Source: Nitrosopelagicus sp964511265 (lineage in GTDB: Archaea; Thermoproteota; Nitrososphaeria; Nitrososphaerales; Nitrosopumilaceae). From it: DNA of 55,287 bases. The position numbers and the translations under genes were made by a program. Position 1 is the stretch's first letter. Each line of letters starts with the position of its first letter. Below the pieces are notes generated by a model, which saw only the letters and a program-made list of their open reading frames with translations, was not told the DNA's origin and ran no database searches. Shown here one piece after another: positions 27,903 through 36,241 of this stretch. The stretch covers positions 1 through 55,287 of the forward strand of contig CAZEES010000005.1 of NCBI GenBank assembly GCA_964511265.1. The letters are read 5' to 3'.

Positions 27903-28759
27903 TCAAATGCAGTAGCTACAGCTCTCACAATATCTGATTTTGTAACAATTCCTGTTAATTTTTTTCTATATAAAACAGGTAATCCTCCTACATTATTTTT
28001 GGCTATCAATGTGGCTGCAACTTCAATGTCTTCATCGCGATTCACAGTTATTGGGTTGTGTGTCATTATGTCTCTTGCTTTGAAAGGAGCGATGTTTCGT
28101 AACAAATTGTCATGAAATTCATTTTTGTGTTTTTCACGAAATTGCTTTAAATCATCAGGAGCGGCATGTTCCCCTATCCAATATGGTATCTTCACAGGTA
28201 CGAAATCAAGACTAGAAATCACTCCTAATGGAACTTTATCTTTCTGTATGATTATTCGTGAAATTTTATATCTTGACATCATACTCTCAATTGACAATAG
28301 AGACTCATCAGAAGAAGCAGTGATTACTTGGGATGACATAATGTTCGATATCTCTCTTGGAGGGATTCCAAGTTTTGAGAACACTTTCACAATGTCCGTA
28401 TTTGTAATTATCCCTATTGTTGATCCATCTTTTGCAAGTATTGCTACAGAGCTAATCCGTCGAGAACTCATGATTTTTGCGCAATTAAAAATTGTGGCAT
28501 TTGAGTGGGTTGTTGCAACATTTTGAGACATGATCTCTTCTGCGGTAACATCTTTTAGAAATTTGTCAAATTTTCTAAAATAAGAACGTGTAATGTCCTT
28601 TTCAGTAATTATCCCAACAGGCTTTCTGTCAGATACTACCAATACCCTACTAATCTTCTTTTCATTGAGAATTTGTTTTGCATCTCCTATGCTTGTATCT
28701 TTTAAAACTGAATAAACATTTTTTGTCATCACGTCATGAAGACTTGGAACTGTTAACAT
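27899..28759 (-). CDS. CBS-domain protein (four CBS motifs)
   Basis: A 286-aa protein with two Bateman modules: VMTKNVYSVLKDTSI, EIMSQNVATTHSNATI, NIMSSQVITASSDESL and DIMTHNPITVNRDEDI open the four CBS units, each closing on GIIT/GVIS/GIVT-type strands. It probably senses adenosine nucleotides, with no effector domain attached. It is divergent from the CBS/hibernation-domain gene, with a palindromic shared promoter region between them. Confidence 0.9.
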   Translation of the reverse strand: MLTVPSLHDVMTKNVYSVLKDTSIGDAKQILNEKKISRVLVVSDRKPVGIITEKDITRSYFRKFDKFLKDVTAEEIMSQNVATTHSNATIFNCAKIMSSRRISSVAILAKDGSTIGIITNTDIVKVFSKLGIPPREISNIMSSQVITASSDESLLSIESMMSRYKISRIIIQKDKVPLGVISSLDFVPVKIPYWIGEHAAPDDLKQFREKHKNEFHDNLLRNIAPFKARDIMTHNPITVNRDEDIEVAATLIAKNNVGGLPVLYRKKLTGIVTKSDIVRAVATAFD

Positions 28760-28771
28760 ACAAAAAATTGT

Positions 28772-28804
28772 TTTTAATTAATTAAAATATCATGACAATT
28801 GTCA
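28772..28804. promoter_or_regulatory. divergent CBS promoter with two palindromes
   Basis: TTTTAATTAATTAAAA (28772-28787), a 16-bp perfect palindrome, is placed as TATA box for the minus-strand CBS gene (about 13-28 nt from its start). TGACAATTGTCA (28793-28804) is a perfect 12-bp palindrome lying between the two divergent start regions, a likely operator for a dimeric regulator controlling both CBS genes. Confidence 0.5.
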
Positions 28805-28830
28805 TTGATGATAATTATTAATGGTAATCA

Positions 28831-30045
28831 ATGAACTGCTTTTTGTCTAGAATACGTAATAATCTCTATATGATATATGAACAAATTTATGAACATTTTT
28901 TTGGTTTGCGCAATACTGAGGTGCATCGTCTATCTTCCCCCGCAGTAATATTTGATCAAGAAAGCACCATATCTGATGCAATAACTCTATTAATCCAAAA
29001 TAAAACATATGATGCATTTTCAATTCATAATGGAAAAACATTTTTGATAAATCATAGAATGTTGCTTGATGGAAAAGACATTTTACATATGAAAATCAAG
29101 TCTCTCTCTTCATCAGTTCCTGCAGTACATGCAAATGATACTATCGAAGATGCTGCAAAAGTGATGAATGATTACAGAATAAGGGCGGTCCCCATCATAT
29201 CTGAAGAAAAAATCATTGGGCAAATTACATCAAATGACATTTTAAAAGAAATTTCAAAAAGAGATATACGATGGATCTCATCTAATTGGGCATTCACTTC
29301 AAATCCAATTGTTACTGAACGTGACTGCACATTAAGTCATGCAAGAAAGTTGATGATAAAAAACAAAATTGATCACATTCCTATACTAAAGAACAAGAAA
29401 GTGCTCCAGGTTTTAACTTCCTCTCACATTATTCAGTGTATGATTCCAAATGAGGGAATAGGCAGACAGTCAATTGTGGACAAAATAACTAGGGCATTGG
29501 AGCAAAAAATAGGCAATATAGGAACAAATAGAGTGTTTCACGCCTCACCTGAAACTCCTCTTAATCATATTATTGACAGAATGCTTCACACAAATACAAC
29601 TTTTGCACTGATATCTGATAAGGATAGGTTATGTGGGATTATCACACACAGAGACATTATTGATTTGTTGAACATGAATCTGGATTCAAAAATCCCTATC
29701 AGCATTGTAGGATTGCAAAAAAAGTCCAACGATGGAATTCTTATCTATAAGATAAAAAAAACATTATCTCTGGCAGAAAAAATGTTTGGAAAAATTCATC
29801 GTGCATCTTATGTCATTAAATTGCAGAATAAATCTGGCCGACGTCAATTATTCACAGTGATTGCACGCATTTTCTTTAGCAAAAAAGAATTTCGTTTTCA
29901 ACAGGAAGAATGGGATTTATCTATTGCAATTGAATCGTTAAATAAGAAAATTATTAATAACATACAAACAAAAGTACCACGAAGTAAAGAGTCTCTACGG
30001 AAAAGCACTTTGCGCATAGATCCCATGTCTGATACTCATACATGA
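28831..30045 (+). CDS. CBS-domain protein fused to a ribosome hibernation (S30AE/HPF)-like domain
   Basis: A 404-aa protein with four CBS motifs (about residues 30-290, for example IEDAAKVMNDYRIRAVPII, GIITHRDIIDLL). The roughly 90-residue C-terminal domain runs ISIVGL, KTLSLAEKMFGKIHRASYVIKLQ, TVIARIFFSKKEFRFQQEEWDLSIAIESLNKKIINNI (landmarks, separated). This follows the S30AE/HPF pattern: helix, V-V-K strand, A-x strand, D-x-AID helix and a KL tail. If correct, the CBS modules would gate ribosome hibernation by nucleotide levels. The start is ATG 28831; ATG at codon 14 is an alternative. Confidence 0.75.
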   Translation: MNCFLSRIRNNLYMIYEQIYEHFFGLRNTEVHRLSSPAVIFDQESTISDAITLLIQNKTYDAFSIHNGKTFLINHRMLLDGKDILHMKIKSLSSSVPAVHANDTIEDAAKVMNDYRIRAVPIISEEKIIGQITSNDILKEISKRDIRWISSNWAFTSNPIVTERDCTLSHARKLMIKNKIDHIPILKNKKVLQVLTSSHIIQCMIPNEGIGRQSIVDKITRALEQKIGNIGTNRVFHASPETPLNHIIDRMLHTNTTFALISDKDRLCGIITHRDIIDLLNMNLDSKIPISIVGLQKKSNDGILIYKIKKTLSLAEKMFGKIHRASYVIKLQNKSGRRQLFTVIARIFFSKKEFRFQQEEWDLSIAIESLNKKIINNIQTKVPRSKESLRKSTLRIDPMSDTHT

Positions 30046-30060
30046 TAATTTGAAATTCTC

Positions 30061-30070
30061 TTAAATTATA
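30061..30070 (+). promoter_or_regulatory. TATA-like box before structured RNA candidate
   Basis: TTAAATTATA ends 15 nt before the closing helix at 30086 and is centred about 20-25 nt from it, a plausible promoter for an RNA starting there. Confidence 0.45.
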
Positions 30071-30085
30071 CATTTACATCTTATT

Positions 30086-30183
30086 AGTGACAGCAGTCAA
30101 TCAAGATGATTGTCAGAACGGGCAACCGCGATGATTCGGCTTGGTCTTAGGATTGAGTCTAATTTTGCTAGGCTGTTGTCGCT
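30086..30183 (+). ncRNA. candidate structured RNA with an 11-bp closing helix
   Basis: AGTGACAGCAG (30086-30096) pairs along its full length with CTGTTGTCGCT (30173-30183), including two G-U pairs that would be A-C mismatches on the other strand, so the RNA reads on +. Inside are three hairpins: CAATC/GATTG (30098-30112, 5-nt loop), CAACCG/CGGcTTG (30123-30143, one bulged C) and TTAGG/TCTAA (30147-30162, 6-nt loop). The segment is clearly more GC-rich than its surroundings and has no coding frame. It does not fit tRNA or 5S rRNA. Hand-folded; no covariation data. Confidence 0.5.
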
Positions 30184-30500
30184 TATCTTAACATCTTCTC
30201 AATTGCATCCTTGTGTTTTAGAATGATCTCTCCAAACTCTTTATACTCATCTGGTGTTGGTTTTTTTAGACGTAAAGAATATTGATTCAAGAAAAATGAA
30301 AATGATTGATTTAATATTAATTGAAAATACGCATCTTGCAGATTAATTTGATATGGATATGTTGTTTGCAAAAATGGCTTGAGTGACCGTGCATGTTTCA
30401 TCATCATCTCAATAAATTTTTCAACTGCATTTGCAATGTCTTTTTCCATCTTGATATTATAAATCAAATATTTCGGATTAAGATAGTGCAAGATTCTCAC
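30183..30500 (-). CDS. small helical protein of unknown function
   Basis: Not recognised. A 105-aa frame from GTG 30500, or 88 aa from the ATG at 30449 (MEKDIANAVEKF). Largely helical: EKFIEMMMKHARSLKPFL, LQDAYFQLILNQSFSFFLNQ, then a charged end PDEYKEFGEIILKHKDAIEKML. No motif. Its stop touches the 3' arm of the structured RNA candidate, so the two converge. Confidence 0.6.
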   Translation of the reverse strand: MRILHYLNPKYLIYNIKMEKDIANAVEKFIEMMMKHARSLKPFLQTTYPYQINLQDAYFQLILNQSFSFFLNQYSLRLKKPTPDEYKEFGEIILKHKDAIEKMLR

Positions 30501-30563
30501 TGATGAGTTTCAGGTATTAGAACCTTGATCAGTAATTAAATAATAAATTACCATTGTTTGTAT

Positions 30564-31037
30564 ATGGAAAAATCAAAATCTCTCATGAAACCACAATTGT
30601 CATCTTTGTGGCCAACTAATTGGTATGAACTTGATGAGGTTTTTGACAACTTCAGACATGATTTGGAAAGATCACTTGGTTCATTTTCCTCAATGACACA
30701 CTCAAATCACATGAATACATGTTGTGACATAGAAGATTGTGGAAAGGATTTTGTGATAACTGCAGAATTGCCAGGAATTGCAAAAAAAGACATCAACTTG
30801 GACATTAGTGAAGATATGGTAGAAATCTCTGCCAAAAGAGACGAAGAGAAAGAACAAAAAAAGAGAAATTTCTTCCAAAAAGAACGAAATTCGGTCTCAT
30901 TTGAGCGATTACTATCACTCCCTTCTCCAGTCAAAGCAAAGAATGCAAAAGCAGAATTTGTTGATGGCATTTTGACTATAACTGTGCCAAAAACAAATCC
31001 TACTGAAGTCAAAAAATGCTCTGTTCGTATCGATTAA
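30564..31037 (+). CDS. hsp20: small heat shock protein (Hsp20/alpha-crystallin)
   Basis: ATP-independent holdase. It has an N-terminal segment LSSLWPTNWYELDEVFDNF, then an alpha-crystallin domain with DCGKDFVITAELPGIAKKDINL (landmarks), VEISAKR, RNSVSFERLLSLP and the late GILTITVPK strand with the conserved AEFVDGILTI. The ATG at 30564 is preferred to the TTG at 30558. It lacks a C-terminal I-x-I tail in obvious form. A second Hsp20 lies at 36411. Confidence 0.92.
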   Translation: MEKSKSLMKPQLSSLWPTNWYELDEVFDNFRHDLERSLGSFSSMTHSNHMNTCCDIEDCGKDFVITAELPGIAKKDINLDISEDMVEISAKRDEEKEQKKRNFFQKERNSVSFERLLSLPSPVKAKNAKAEFVDGILTITVPKTNPTEVKKCSVRID

Positions 31038-31075
31038 TTCCCCCTTTTTATTCAACAAATTTTATTTTGAAGCAA

Positions 31076-31198
31076 TTAAAATTTTCTTGCGTCCCCTTGT
31101 AACAATCCCGGACCTATGTGAATTTTATCTATATGTGTGGATAGATCATTTTTGTCTTTAAATTCGGATTTGCAATAAGGGCATGAAACTTTTTTCAT
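31076..31198 (-). CDS. 40-aa C2H2 zinc-finger protein
   Basis: Encoded from ATG 31196-31198 to TAA 31076-31078. One classical finger, CPYCKSEFKDKNDLSTHIDKIH, has C-x2-C-x12-H-x4-H spacing, followed by a short tail HIGPGLLQGDARKF. It is divergent from the Usp gene at 31310 across a palindrome. Same size class as the finger proteins at the left end of the window. Confidence 0.65.
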   Translation of the reverse strand: MKKVSCPYCKSEFKDKNDLSTHIDKIHIGPGLLQGDARKF

Positions 31199-31243
31199 AT
31201 ATTTATATGGAAAAATTGCTATAAGAACAGATACTGTGTTTTC

Positions 31244-31264
31244 CAATTCTGATTATCAGAATTG
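31244..31264. promoter_or_regulatory. 21-bp palindrome upstream of Usp gene
   Basis: CAATTCTGAT-T-ATCAGAATTG: 10-bp perfect arms around one base. It lies between the divergent zinc-finger gene and the Usp gene, upstream of the Usp TATA box, so an activator or a bidirectional regulator site is likely. Confidence 0.55.
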
Positions 31265-31280
31265 AAATTTTCCTATCATT

Positions 31281-31290
31281 CTTTTTAATA
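31281..31290 (+). promoter_or_regulatory. TATA-like box of Usp gene
   Basis: CTTTTTAATA ends 19 nt before the ATG at 31310, fitting a leaderless transcript. Confidence 0.45.
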
Positions 31291-31309
31291 AAAATTCGGT
31301 TATATTCAT

Positions 31310-31741
31310 ATGGCATCAAAAATAAAAAAGATACTTGTTCCTCTTGATGGATCTAAAAATTCAGAACGTGGACTAGATAAAGCTATATACTTTGCACGAC
31401 AGTTTAACGCAACACTTATTGGATTATTCATAAAACCTCAGCCAGGAATTTATGCAATACACCCGCTATCATTTATAGGTGGCAAGGTTACCAAAGAGAT
31501 GAAAAAATTTATGGAATCGGCAAAAACAAAATGTGCACAAAATGGAATTGACTTCTCCTATAAGATGATTGGGGGGGAACCAGGATATGACATTGTGAGA
31601 TTTGCTCACTCTAAAAAAAATAAAATTGATATGATTGTAATCGGAACTAGAGGACGAGGCTCCGCACGAGAAATATTTTTCGGGAGCACATCAAATTATG
31701 TCTTACATAAAGCAAAAATTCCTGTTTTGATAGTAAGGTGA
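31310..31741 (+). CDS. universal stress protein (UspA family)
   Basis: A 143-aa Usp domain: KKILVPLDGSKNSERGLDKAI at the start and GTRGRGSAREIFFGSTSNYV (G-x2-G-x9-G-S) near the end, so an ATP-binding type. It is closely similar to the Usp at 32733 (shared NSERGLDKAI, SAREIF-GSTSNY-LHKAK), which suggests local duplication around the dehydrogenase-like gene between them. That gene's TTG start lies 4 bp after this stop. Confidence 0.93.
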   Translation: MASKIKKILVPLDGSKNSERGLDKAIYFARQFNATLIGLFIKPQPGIYAIHPLSFIGGKVTKEMKKFMESAKTKCAQNGIDFSYKMIGGEPGYDIVRFAHSKKNKIDMIVIGTRGRGSAREIFFGSTSNYVLHKAKIPVLIVR

Positions 31742-31745
31742 TCAG

Positions 31746-32675
31746 TTGATCTCAATCATAGGAAGTGGACGAGTTGGAACTGCATTAGCATTTCTATTGA
31801 CAACCCATTCTATAGATGACATATTACTTGTCAACAGAACTATGAATGATGTACGAGGTAAGGCATTAGATCTGACTAACGCCATTCCTGCAAATTCAGA
31901 TTTTGTTATAACTGGCACTAATGATTTTTCTATGATTAAAAAATCAGACATAATAATCATATCTGCAAGCATGATTCAAACTGTTTCTAGCAGATTGGAT
32001 TCTCTACAAAAACATTCTCAAATGATTAAAGATATTGCAAAGAAGATTCAACAATATTCTCCTGAATCAAAGGTCTTGATAATTTCAAATCCTGTAGATG
32101 TTTTGACATTCATGTTTCAAAAATACTCGAAGATTAATCGTCATAATTTACTAGGAATTGCGGGAAACTTGGATTCAGAAAGATTTCGATATTTATTATC
32201 TCAGGAGATTTCTAAAAAGCCCTCAGCCATCTCAAATTCTTATGTTTTAGGCGAGCATGGCGACTCTATGGTCCCTATCTTTTCTCTGGCTAAAATTGAT
32301 GGAAAACCAGTCATGCAATTATTAAACAAACCTGCTCAATCTAAAATTACAAAGAGATTGAGAGATTATTGGAAGAGTATACGAGATCTAGGATGGACTT
32401 CCACGTATGGAATTGCACGTAATTCTTTTGACATAATTGAGGCCATGACAACAAAAAAGGAGATTAACACAGTTGCATCAATTAACTTGCATGGCGAATA
32501 TGGATTGTCCAATGTAGCAATGGGCGTTCCTATTAAGATTAGAAAAGATAATCATGTACAAGTCTCAGAGATTGATCTAAATTCATCAGAGAGATTATCC
32601 CTCACACGGTCTGCAGTGATGATAAAAAAATTTATCAAAAATACGGATTCCATGTTAGTTGATATTCATAATTGA
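31746..32675 (+). CDS. malate/lactate dehydrogenase-like protein with divergent substrate loop
   Basis: A 309-aa LDH/MDH superfamily protein: N-terminal GSGRVGTA, ISNPVDVLTFMF, LDSERFRYLL (keeping the substrate-binding Arg171 equivalent) and the catalytic-His motif GEHGDSMVP. The mobile loop that normally reads AGxxRKPGMxRxDLL...N is ASMIQTVSSRLDSLQ...S. The first substrate-loop Arg is Gln and the specificity residue is Ser. Oxidation of malate is therefore uncertain; another 2-hydroxyacid is possible. The start is TTG at 31746. It lies between two closely related Usp genes, probably in one operon. Confidence 0.8.
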   Translation: MISIIGSGRVGTALAFLLTTHSIDDILLVNRTMNDVRGKALDLTNAIPANSDFVITGTNDFSMIKKSDIIIISASMIQTVSSRLDSLQKHSQMIKDIAKKIQQYSPESKVLIISNPVDVLTFMFQKYSKINRHNLLGIAGNLDSERFRYLLSQEISKKPSAISNSYVLGEHGDSMVPIFSLAKIDGKPVMQLLNKPAQSKITKRLRDYWKSIRDLGWTSTYGIARNSFDIIEAMTTKKEINTVASINLHGEYGLSNVAMGVPIKIRKDNHVQVSEIDLNSSERLSLTRSAVMIKKFIKNTDSMLVDIHN

Positions 32676-32732
32676 GACTTAGAAATGAAATTTACCTCAA
32701 GTCTTTTTTTAACATTAGACCAAATCAAATTA

Positions 32733-33173
32733 ATGAGCTATAAAATTAAGAGAATACTTGTCCCACTAGATGGATCCCGAAACTCAGAACGTGGACTTGA
32801 CAAAGCAATCTATCTCGCCAAAAAATGTGGTGCCACAATCTTTGGTATTCACGTAATTTATACTCCAAAATACGGAGGATTCCAAAGAATCTATTCATTA
32901 AATGGAAATTTTCATGACATTAAAAAAAGAGTAGAGATGATGATGAAGGAGGCAAGAAATGTATGCGAAAATAATTCTGTAATGTTTAAAGAAAAAATAA
33001 AATATGGAGATGTAAATGACGTTCTTGCCAAATTTGCAAATTCACCTGTCAATAAAATTGATCTTGTAGTTGTTGGCTCACGTGGAAAAAGCTCAGCACG
33101 AGAAATATTTCTTGGCAGTACATCCAATTACATTCTACATAAAGCAAAGATGCCAGTTGTCATAGTAAAGTGA
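32733..33173 (+). CDS. universal stress protein (UspA family)
   Basis: Usp domain from ATG 32733 (MSYKIKRILVPLDGS). The frame is open upstream to 32685, but those residues add nothing to the fold. The G-x2-G-x9-G-S motif is GSRGKSSAREIFLGSTSNYI. It is near-paralogous to the Usp at 31310. Its stop overlaps the next start (GTGA), so the phosphoribosyltransferase is translationally coupled. Confidence 0.92.
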   Translation: MSYKIKRILVPLDGSRNSERGLDKAIYLAKKCGATIFGIHVIYTPKYGGFQRIYSLNGNFHDIKKRVEMMMKEARNVCENNSVMFKEKIKYGDVNDVLAKFANSPVNKIDLVVVGSRGKSSAREIFLGSTSNYILHKAKMPVVIVK

Positions 33174-33604
33174 GTGTTTTGCAGAAAACGGAATCCATTC
33201 CAAAGCAATATTATGGATGGACGAAAATTGAAGCACTTGTAAAAACACTATCTGAAAAAATTAAAACAAAGAAAAAATTTGATTGCATATACACAATTTC
33301 TCGTGGAGGTCTTGTCCCTTCAAGACTACTTGCAGATAGATTGTCCATCAAAAAAATTTATGTTGATGAAAAAACAATTCCGCCAGATTCTCTTGTAGTA
33401 GATGACATCTTTGACTCGGGGCATACATTCAAGAAAATAAATGAAATTTCTCGTTCTCCTGAGACACAAACCTTTGCCACCCTAGTGGCAAGATATGGTC
33501 TAAGATTTCCTCCACAATTGATATTCTCAGACACTACCCAATCAAACGAGGTTGTCGTGTTTCCCTGGGATCGATTTGAATATGGTTTACCATTTGGTTA
33601 TTAA
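33170..33604 (+). CDS. phosphoribosyltransferase-family protein
   Basis: A 144-aa type I PRTase: the PRPP-binding loop SLVVDDIFDSGHTF (VDDI-DSG-T), preceded by IYTISRGGLVPSRLLADRL, the usual PPi loop. The hood region is short. Substrate base is not evident; hypoxanthine, xanthine or a pyrimidine are all possible. The start is GTG overlapping the Usp stop. It ends in VVFPWDRFEYGLPFGY and abuts the convergent CBS gene. Confidence 0.85.
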   Translation: MSVLQKTESIPKQYYGWTKIEALVKTLSEKIKTKKKFDCIYTISRGGLVPSRLLADRLSIKKIYVDEKTIPPDSLVVDDIFDSGHTFKKINEISRSPETQTFATLVARYGLRFPPQLIFSDTTQSNEVVVFPWDRFEYGLPFGY

Positions 33605-34455
33605 TGCAAATATGCATATTTCTTTGCAAGCCTTTCGTGTAATTTGACTTTGGTGAATGCAGAAATTACGTTTGATTTAGTCACAATTCCTACAAAATGG
33701 CCATTTTCTATAACGGGAACTGCACTAATCTTATTTCTAGTCATTATTTCTGTTGCATGTGTAAGATCGTCATCAGGATGTGCTACAATTACTGTAGTTT
33801 TTGCAACGTCTTGAACTGTCATTTTTTTCTTTTTTCTCCCTGAAGAAACTGCATTCTTGTCCGATTCTATTCCGTATTTTACTTGAGTACTGTGCTTTAG
33901 GACATCATTTAATGATAAGATTCCATGCGGATACCCAGAACTATCGGTTACAATAAGGTGAGATACATGGTGTTGTTGCATTATATGAAACGCAAATTCC
34001 AACGTGTCATTAAATCTACATGTGATAATCTTTGTTTTCATGTACAAGCAGATTCTTGCTTTTCCTTTGAATAAATGTGAATATGCATTTATCAATTCAG
34101 TTCGTGTTGTTATTCCCGATAGACGTTTTTTGTCATTTATTACAACTACCGAGCCTACTCCAAAATTATCCATCATGTCTGCGCATACCTCTAGAAAATA
34201 TTGATCATTATATCGAACTGTGAACAAGTCTTTCTTCATTATTTCTCCGGCTTTGATTAGATCAAGTGTACGTTTAGTAGGATCATCTTGAATTAATTTT
34301 AGAACATCTTTCTGCGTAATAATTCCTATTGGATGGTCATTGTCTTTTACTATTACCACATGTCTGACAAATTCCGTCTGCATCTTTGTCAGAACATCTA
34401 ACACTGAATCTGTTTTTTCTGCGGTGATAACTGGGGCCGAGAAATTACAGTACAT
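33601..34455 (-). CDS. CBS-domain protein (four CBS motifs)
   Basis: A 284-aa double Bateman protein (PVITAEKTDSVLDVL, GEIMKKDLFTVRYNDQY, KTKIITCRFNDTLEFAFHIM and VAKTTVIVAHPDDDLTHATEIM open the units). A basic linker SSGRKKKKMTV separates units 3 and 4. It starts one base after the thermosome stop on the same strand, so it is probably co-transcribed with the chaperonin, linking nucleotide sensing to protein folding. Confidence 0.88.
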   Translation of the reverse strand: MYCNFSAPVITAEKTDSVLDVLTKMQTEFVRHVVIVKDNDHPIGIITQKDVLKLIQDDPTKRTLDLIKAGEIMKKDLFTVRYNDQYFLEVCADMMDNFGVGSVVVINDKKRLSGITTRTELINAYSHLFKGKARICLYMKTKIITCRFNDTLEFAFHIMQQHHVSHLIVTDSSGYPHGILSLNDVLKHSTQVKYGIESDKNAVSSGRKKKKMTVQDVAKTTVIVAHPDDDLTHATEIMTRNKISAVPVIENGHFVGIVTKSNVISAFTKVKLHERLAKKYAYLH

Positions 34456-36087
34456 TTAGTATCCACCCATTCCTTGAGGGGGCATTTGTGGTGGAGGAGG
34501 TTGAGCAGTACTTGCCACTACATTATCAATTCTTAAAATCATGTTTGCAGTTTCAGATGCAGATTTTATGACTTGTTCTTTTACTTTGAGTGGCTCTACA
34601 ATGTTTTTTTCTTTCATGTCTGTAATTCTTCCATTTGTGACATCTACACCGACAAAATGTTCTCCATTATTTTGTCTTGAACGTAATTGAGTTACTGAGT
34701 CAATTGGATTCATTCCTGCATTTCTTGCAAGAGAAATTGGAATAGATTCTAATGAATCTGCAAATTTTTCTACAGCCAGTTGCTCTCTTCCAGAAAGTGT
34801 TCTAGACCACTCACGTAGATTTGATGCCAAATATGCTTCCGGCGACCCGCCACCATACACTATCATTGGTCTCTCAATCACATCTTTTACGACCATGAAT
34901 GCATCATGTATGGAACGTTCTGCTTCATCTATAACTCTCTGCGACCCACCACGAATGAGAAATGTAACTGCCTTTGGATTCTTGCATTTCTCGACAAATA
35001 CCCAATTATTTTCCTCCACTTGTCTCTCTTCAACATTTCTGGCATGTCCCAAGTCCGTCTCAGCCAGATCATTCACACTGCCTACAATTCTTGCACCTGT
35101 TGCTTTTGCAAGCTTTGTCATATCACTTTCTTTAATCCGTCTTACAGCCAAGATTCCTGCCTTTGCCAAATAATGCTGAATTATGTCGTCAATGCCTTTT
35201 TGACATAATACTACATTCGCCTTACACGTCCGAATCTTTTCCGCCATTTCCTTTAGAATGCTTGTCTCTTCTTCCATGAAGGACTTGATTTGTTGTGGAT
35301 CTGAGATGTTAATTTTTGCGTCAAATTCTGTTTTTTCAATTTCTAGAGCGCTACTAATTAACGCAATTTTGGCATCGGATACCTTTCTTGGCATTCCTGA
35401 ATTTACCACTTCTTTGTCTAGAACAATTCCATCAACAAGATATGAATCAGATACAAACCCTCCCGTTTTTTTCTCTGTTTTTATATTGTCTAATTTTACC
35501 GAGTATTTCCCATCTTTTTCTTCAACAATCTTTAAAATTGCATCAACTACGTGTTTTGCCAAATCTTCTGCCTCTATAGAAACTAATTTTGTTTGCATAG
35601 ATGTACTTGCAACCTTCTCTAAGATGCTCTTATCCTTCGGTTCTATCTTTTTGGCAATCTTATGTAAAACATCTGTTGCATGCCTTGCTGCTTTTTTATA
35701 TCCTTCAGCAATTATAACCGGATGTACATCATTATCAATTAATTCCTCCGCCTTTTCTAATAAATTTCCTGCAATTATTACTGCAGAGGTTGTACCATCT
35801 CCAACCTCACTGTCAGTGGCCTTGGCAACTTCTACCATCATTTTAGCTGCAGGATGCTGCACATCCATCTCTTTTAGAATAGTTGCGCCATCATTGGTTA
35901 TGGTAATGTCGCCCAATGAATCGACAAGCATTTTATCCATTCCTAGTGGTCCAAGACTGGAACGAATTATCTCAGATACAAGTTTTGCAGCTGTTATGTT
36001 ACTTCGTTGTGCATCTTTTCCCTTTGATTGCTGAGATCCTTCTTTTAACAAAATTACAGGAACGTTTGCAGCTTGTGCAGAAGACAT
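34456..36087 (-). CDS. ths: thermosome (group II chaperonin) subunit
   Basis: A 543-aa CCT/thermosome subunit: LGPLGMDKML (45-54), NDGATILKEM, GDGTTSAVIIAG (96 onwards, ATP-binding), the apical domain and late GGGSPEAYLA and DSVTQLRS motifs. It has a Pro/Met-rich tail ending in PQGMGGY, like the GGM tails of this family. It forms two stacked rings that fold proteins. The promoter region carries ACACATGAGAA (36147-36157) and a TATCAC-CT-GTGATA hairpin (36172-36185). Confidence 0.97.
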   Translation of the reverse strand: MSSAQAANVPVILLKEGSQQSKGKDAQRSNITAAKLVSEIIRSSLGPLGMDKMLVDSLGDITITNDGATILKEMDVQHPAAKMMVEVAKATDSEVGDGTTSAVIIAGNLLEKAEELIDNDVHPVIIAEGYKKAARHATDVLHKIAKKIEPKDKSILEKVASTSMQTKLVSIEAEDLAKHVVDAILKIVEEKDGKYSVKLDNIKTEKKTGGFVSDSYLVDGIVLDKEVVNSGMPRKVSDAKIALISSALEIEKTEFDAKINISDPQQIKSFMEEETSILKEMAEKIRTCKANVVLCQKGIDDIIQHYLAKAGILAVRRIKESDMTKLAKATGARIVGSVNDLAETDLGHARNVEERQVEENNWVFVEKCKNPKAVTFLIRGGSQRVIDEAERSIHDAFMVVKDVIERPMIVYGGGSPEAYLASNLREWSRTLSGREQLAVEKFADSLESIPISLARNAGMNPIDSVTQLRSRQNNGEHFVGVDVTNGRITDMKEKNIVEPLKVKEQVIKSASETANMILRIDNVVASTAQPPPPQMPPQGMGGY

Positions 36088-36146
36088 GTGTCTTATACGT
36101 GATGTCAGTATTTATCACTCAAACATAAATTTCATTTTTGATTACT

Positions 36147-36185
36147 ACACATGAGAACAGTAAATCCTGATTATCACCTGTGATA
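36147..36185. promoter_or_regulatory. thermosome upstream elements
   Basis: ACACATGAGAA at 36147-36157 shares 16 of 18 bases in its wider context with a site at 27194-27211. TATCAC-CT-GTGATA (36172-36185) is a perfect 6-bp inverted repeat. The elements lie 60-98 bp upstream of the thermosome start and also upstream of the divergent 46-aa gene, so they could serve either. Confidence 0.4.
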
Positions 36186-36241
36186 TTTAGTGATGATATT
36201 TTTCATTCCCATTTAATTACAATTTTTCCATATCATTCTTA

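Noticed and set aside
30086..30183. tRNA or 5S rRNA reading of the structured segment
   Set aside because: No T-loop GTTCRA motif, no 7-bp acceptor plus CCA-like end, and no 5S signature sequences; C/D-box RNA also lacks a CUGA box.
35258..36034. 258-aa plus-strand frame opposite the thermosome gene
   Set aside because: Pure antisense shadow of a conserved gene; Ser/Ile-rich, no domain pattern.
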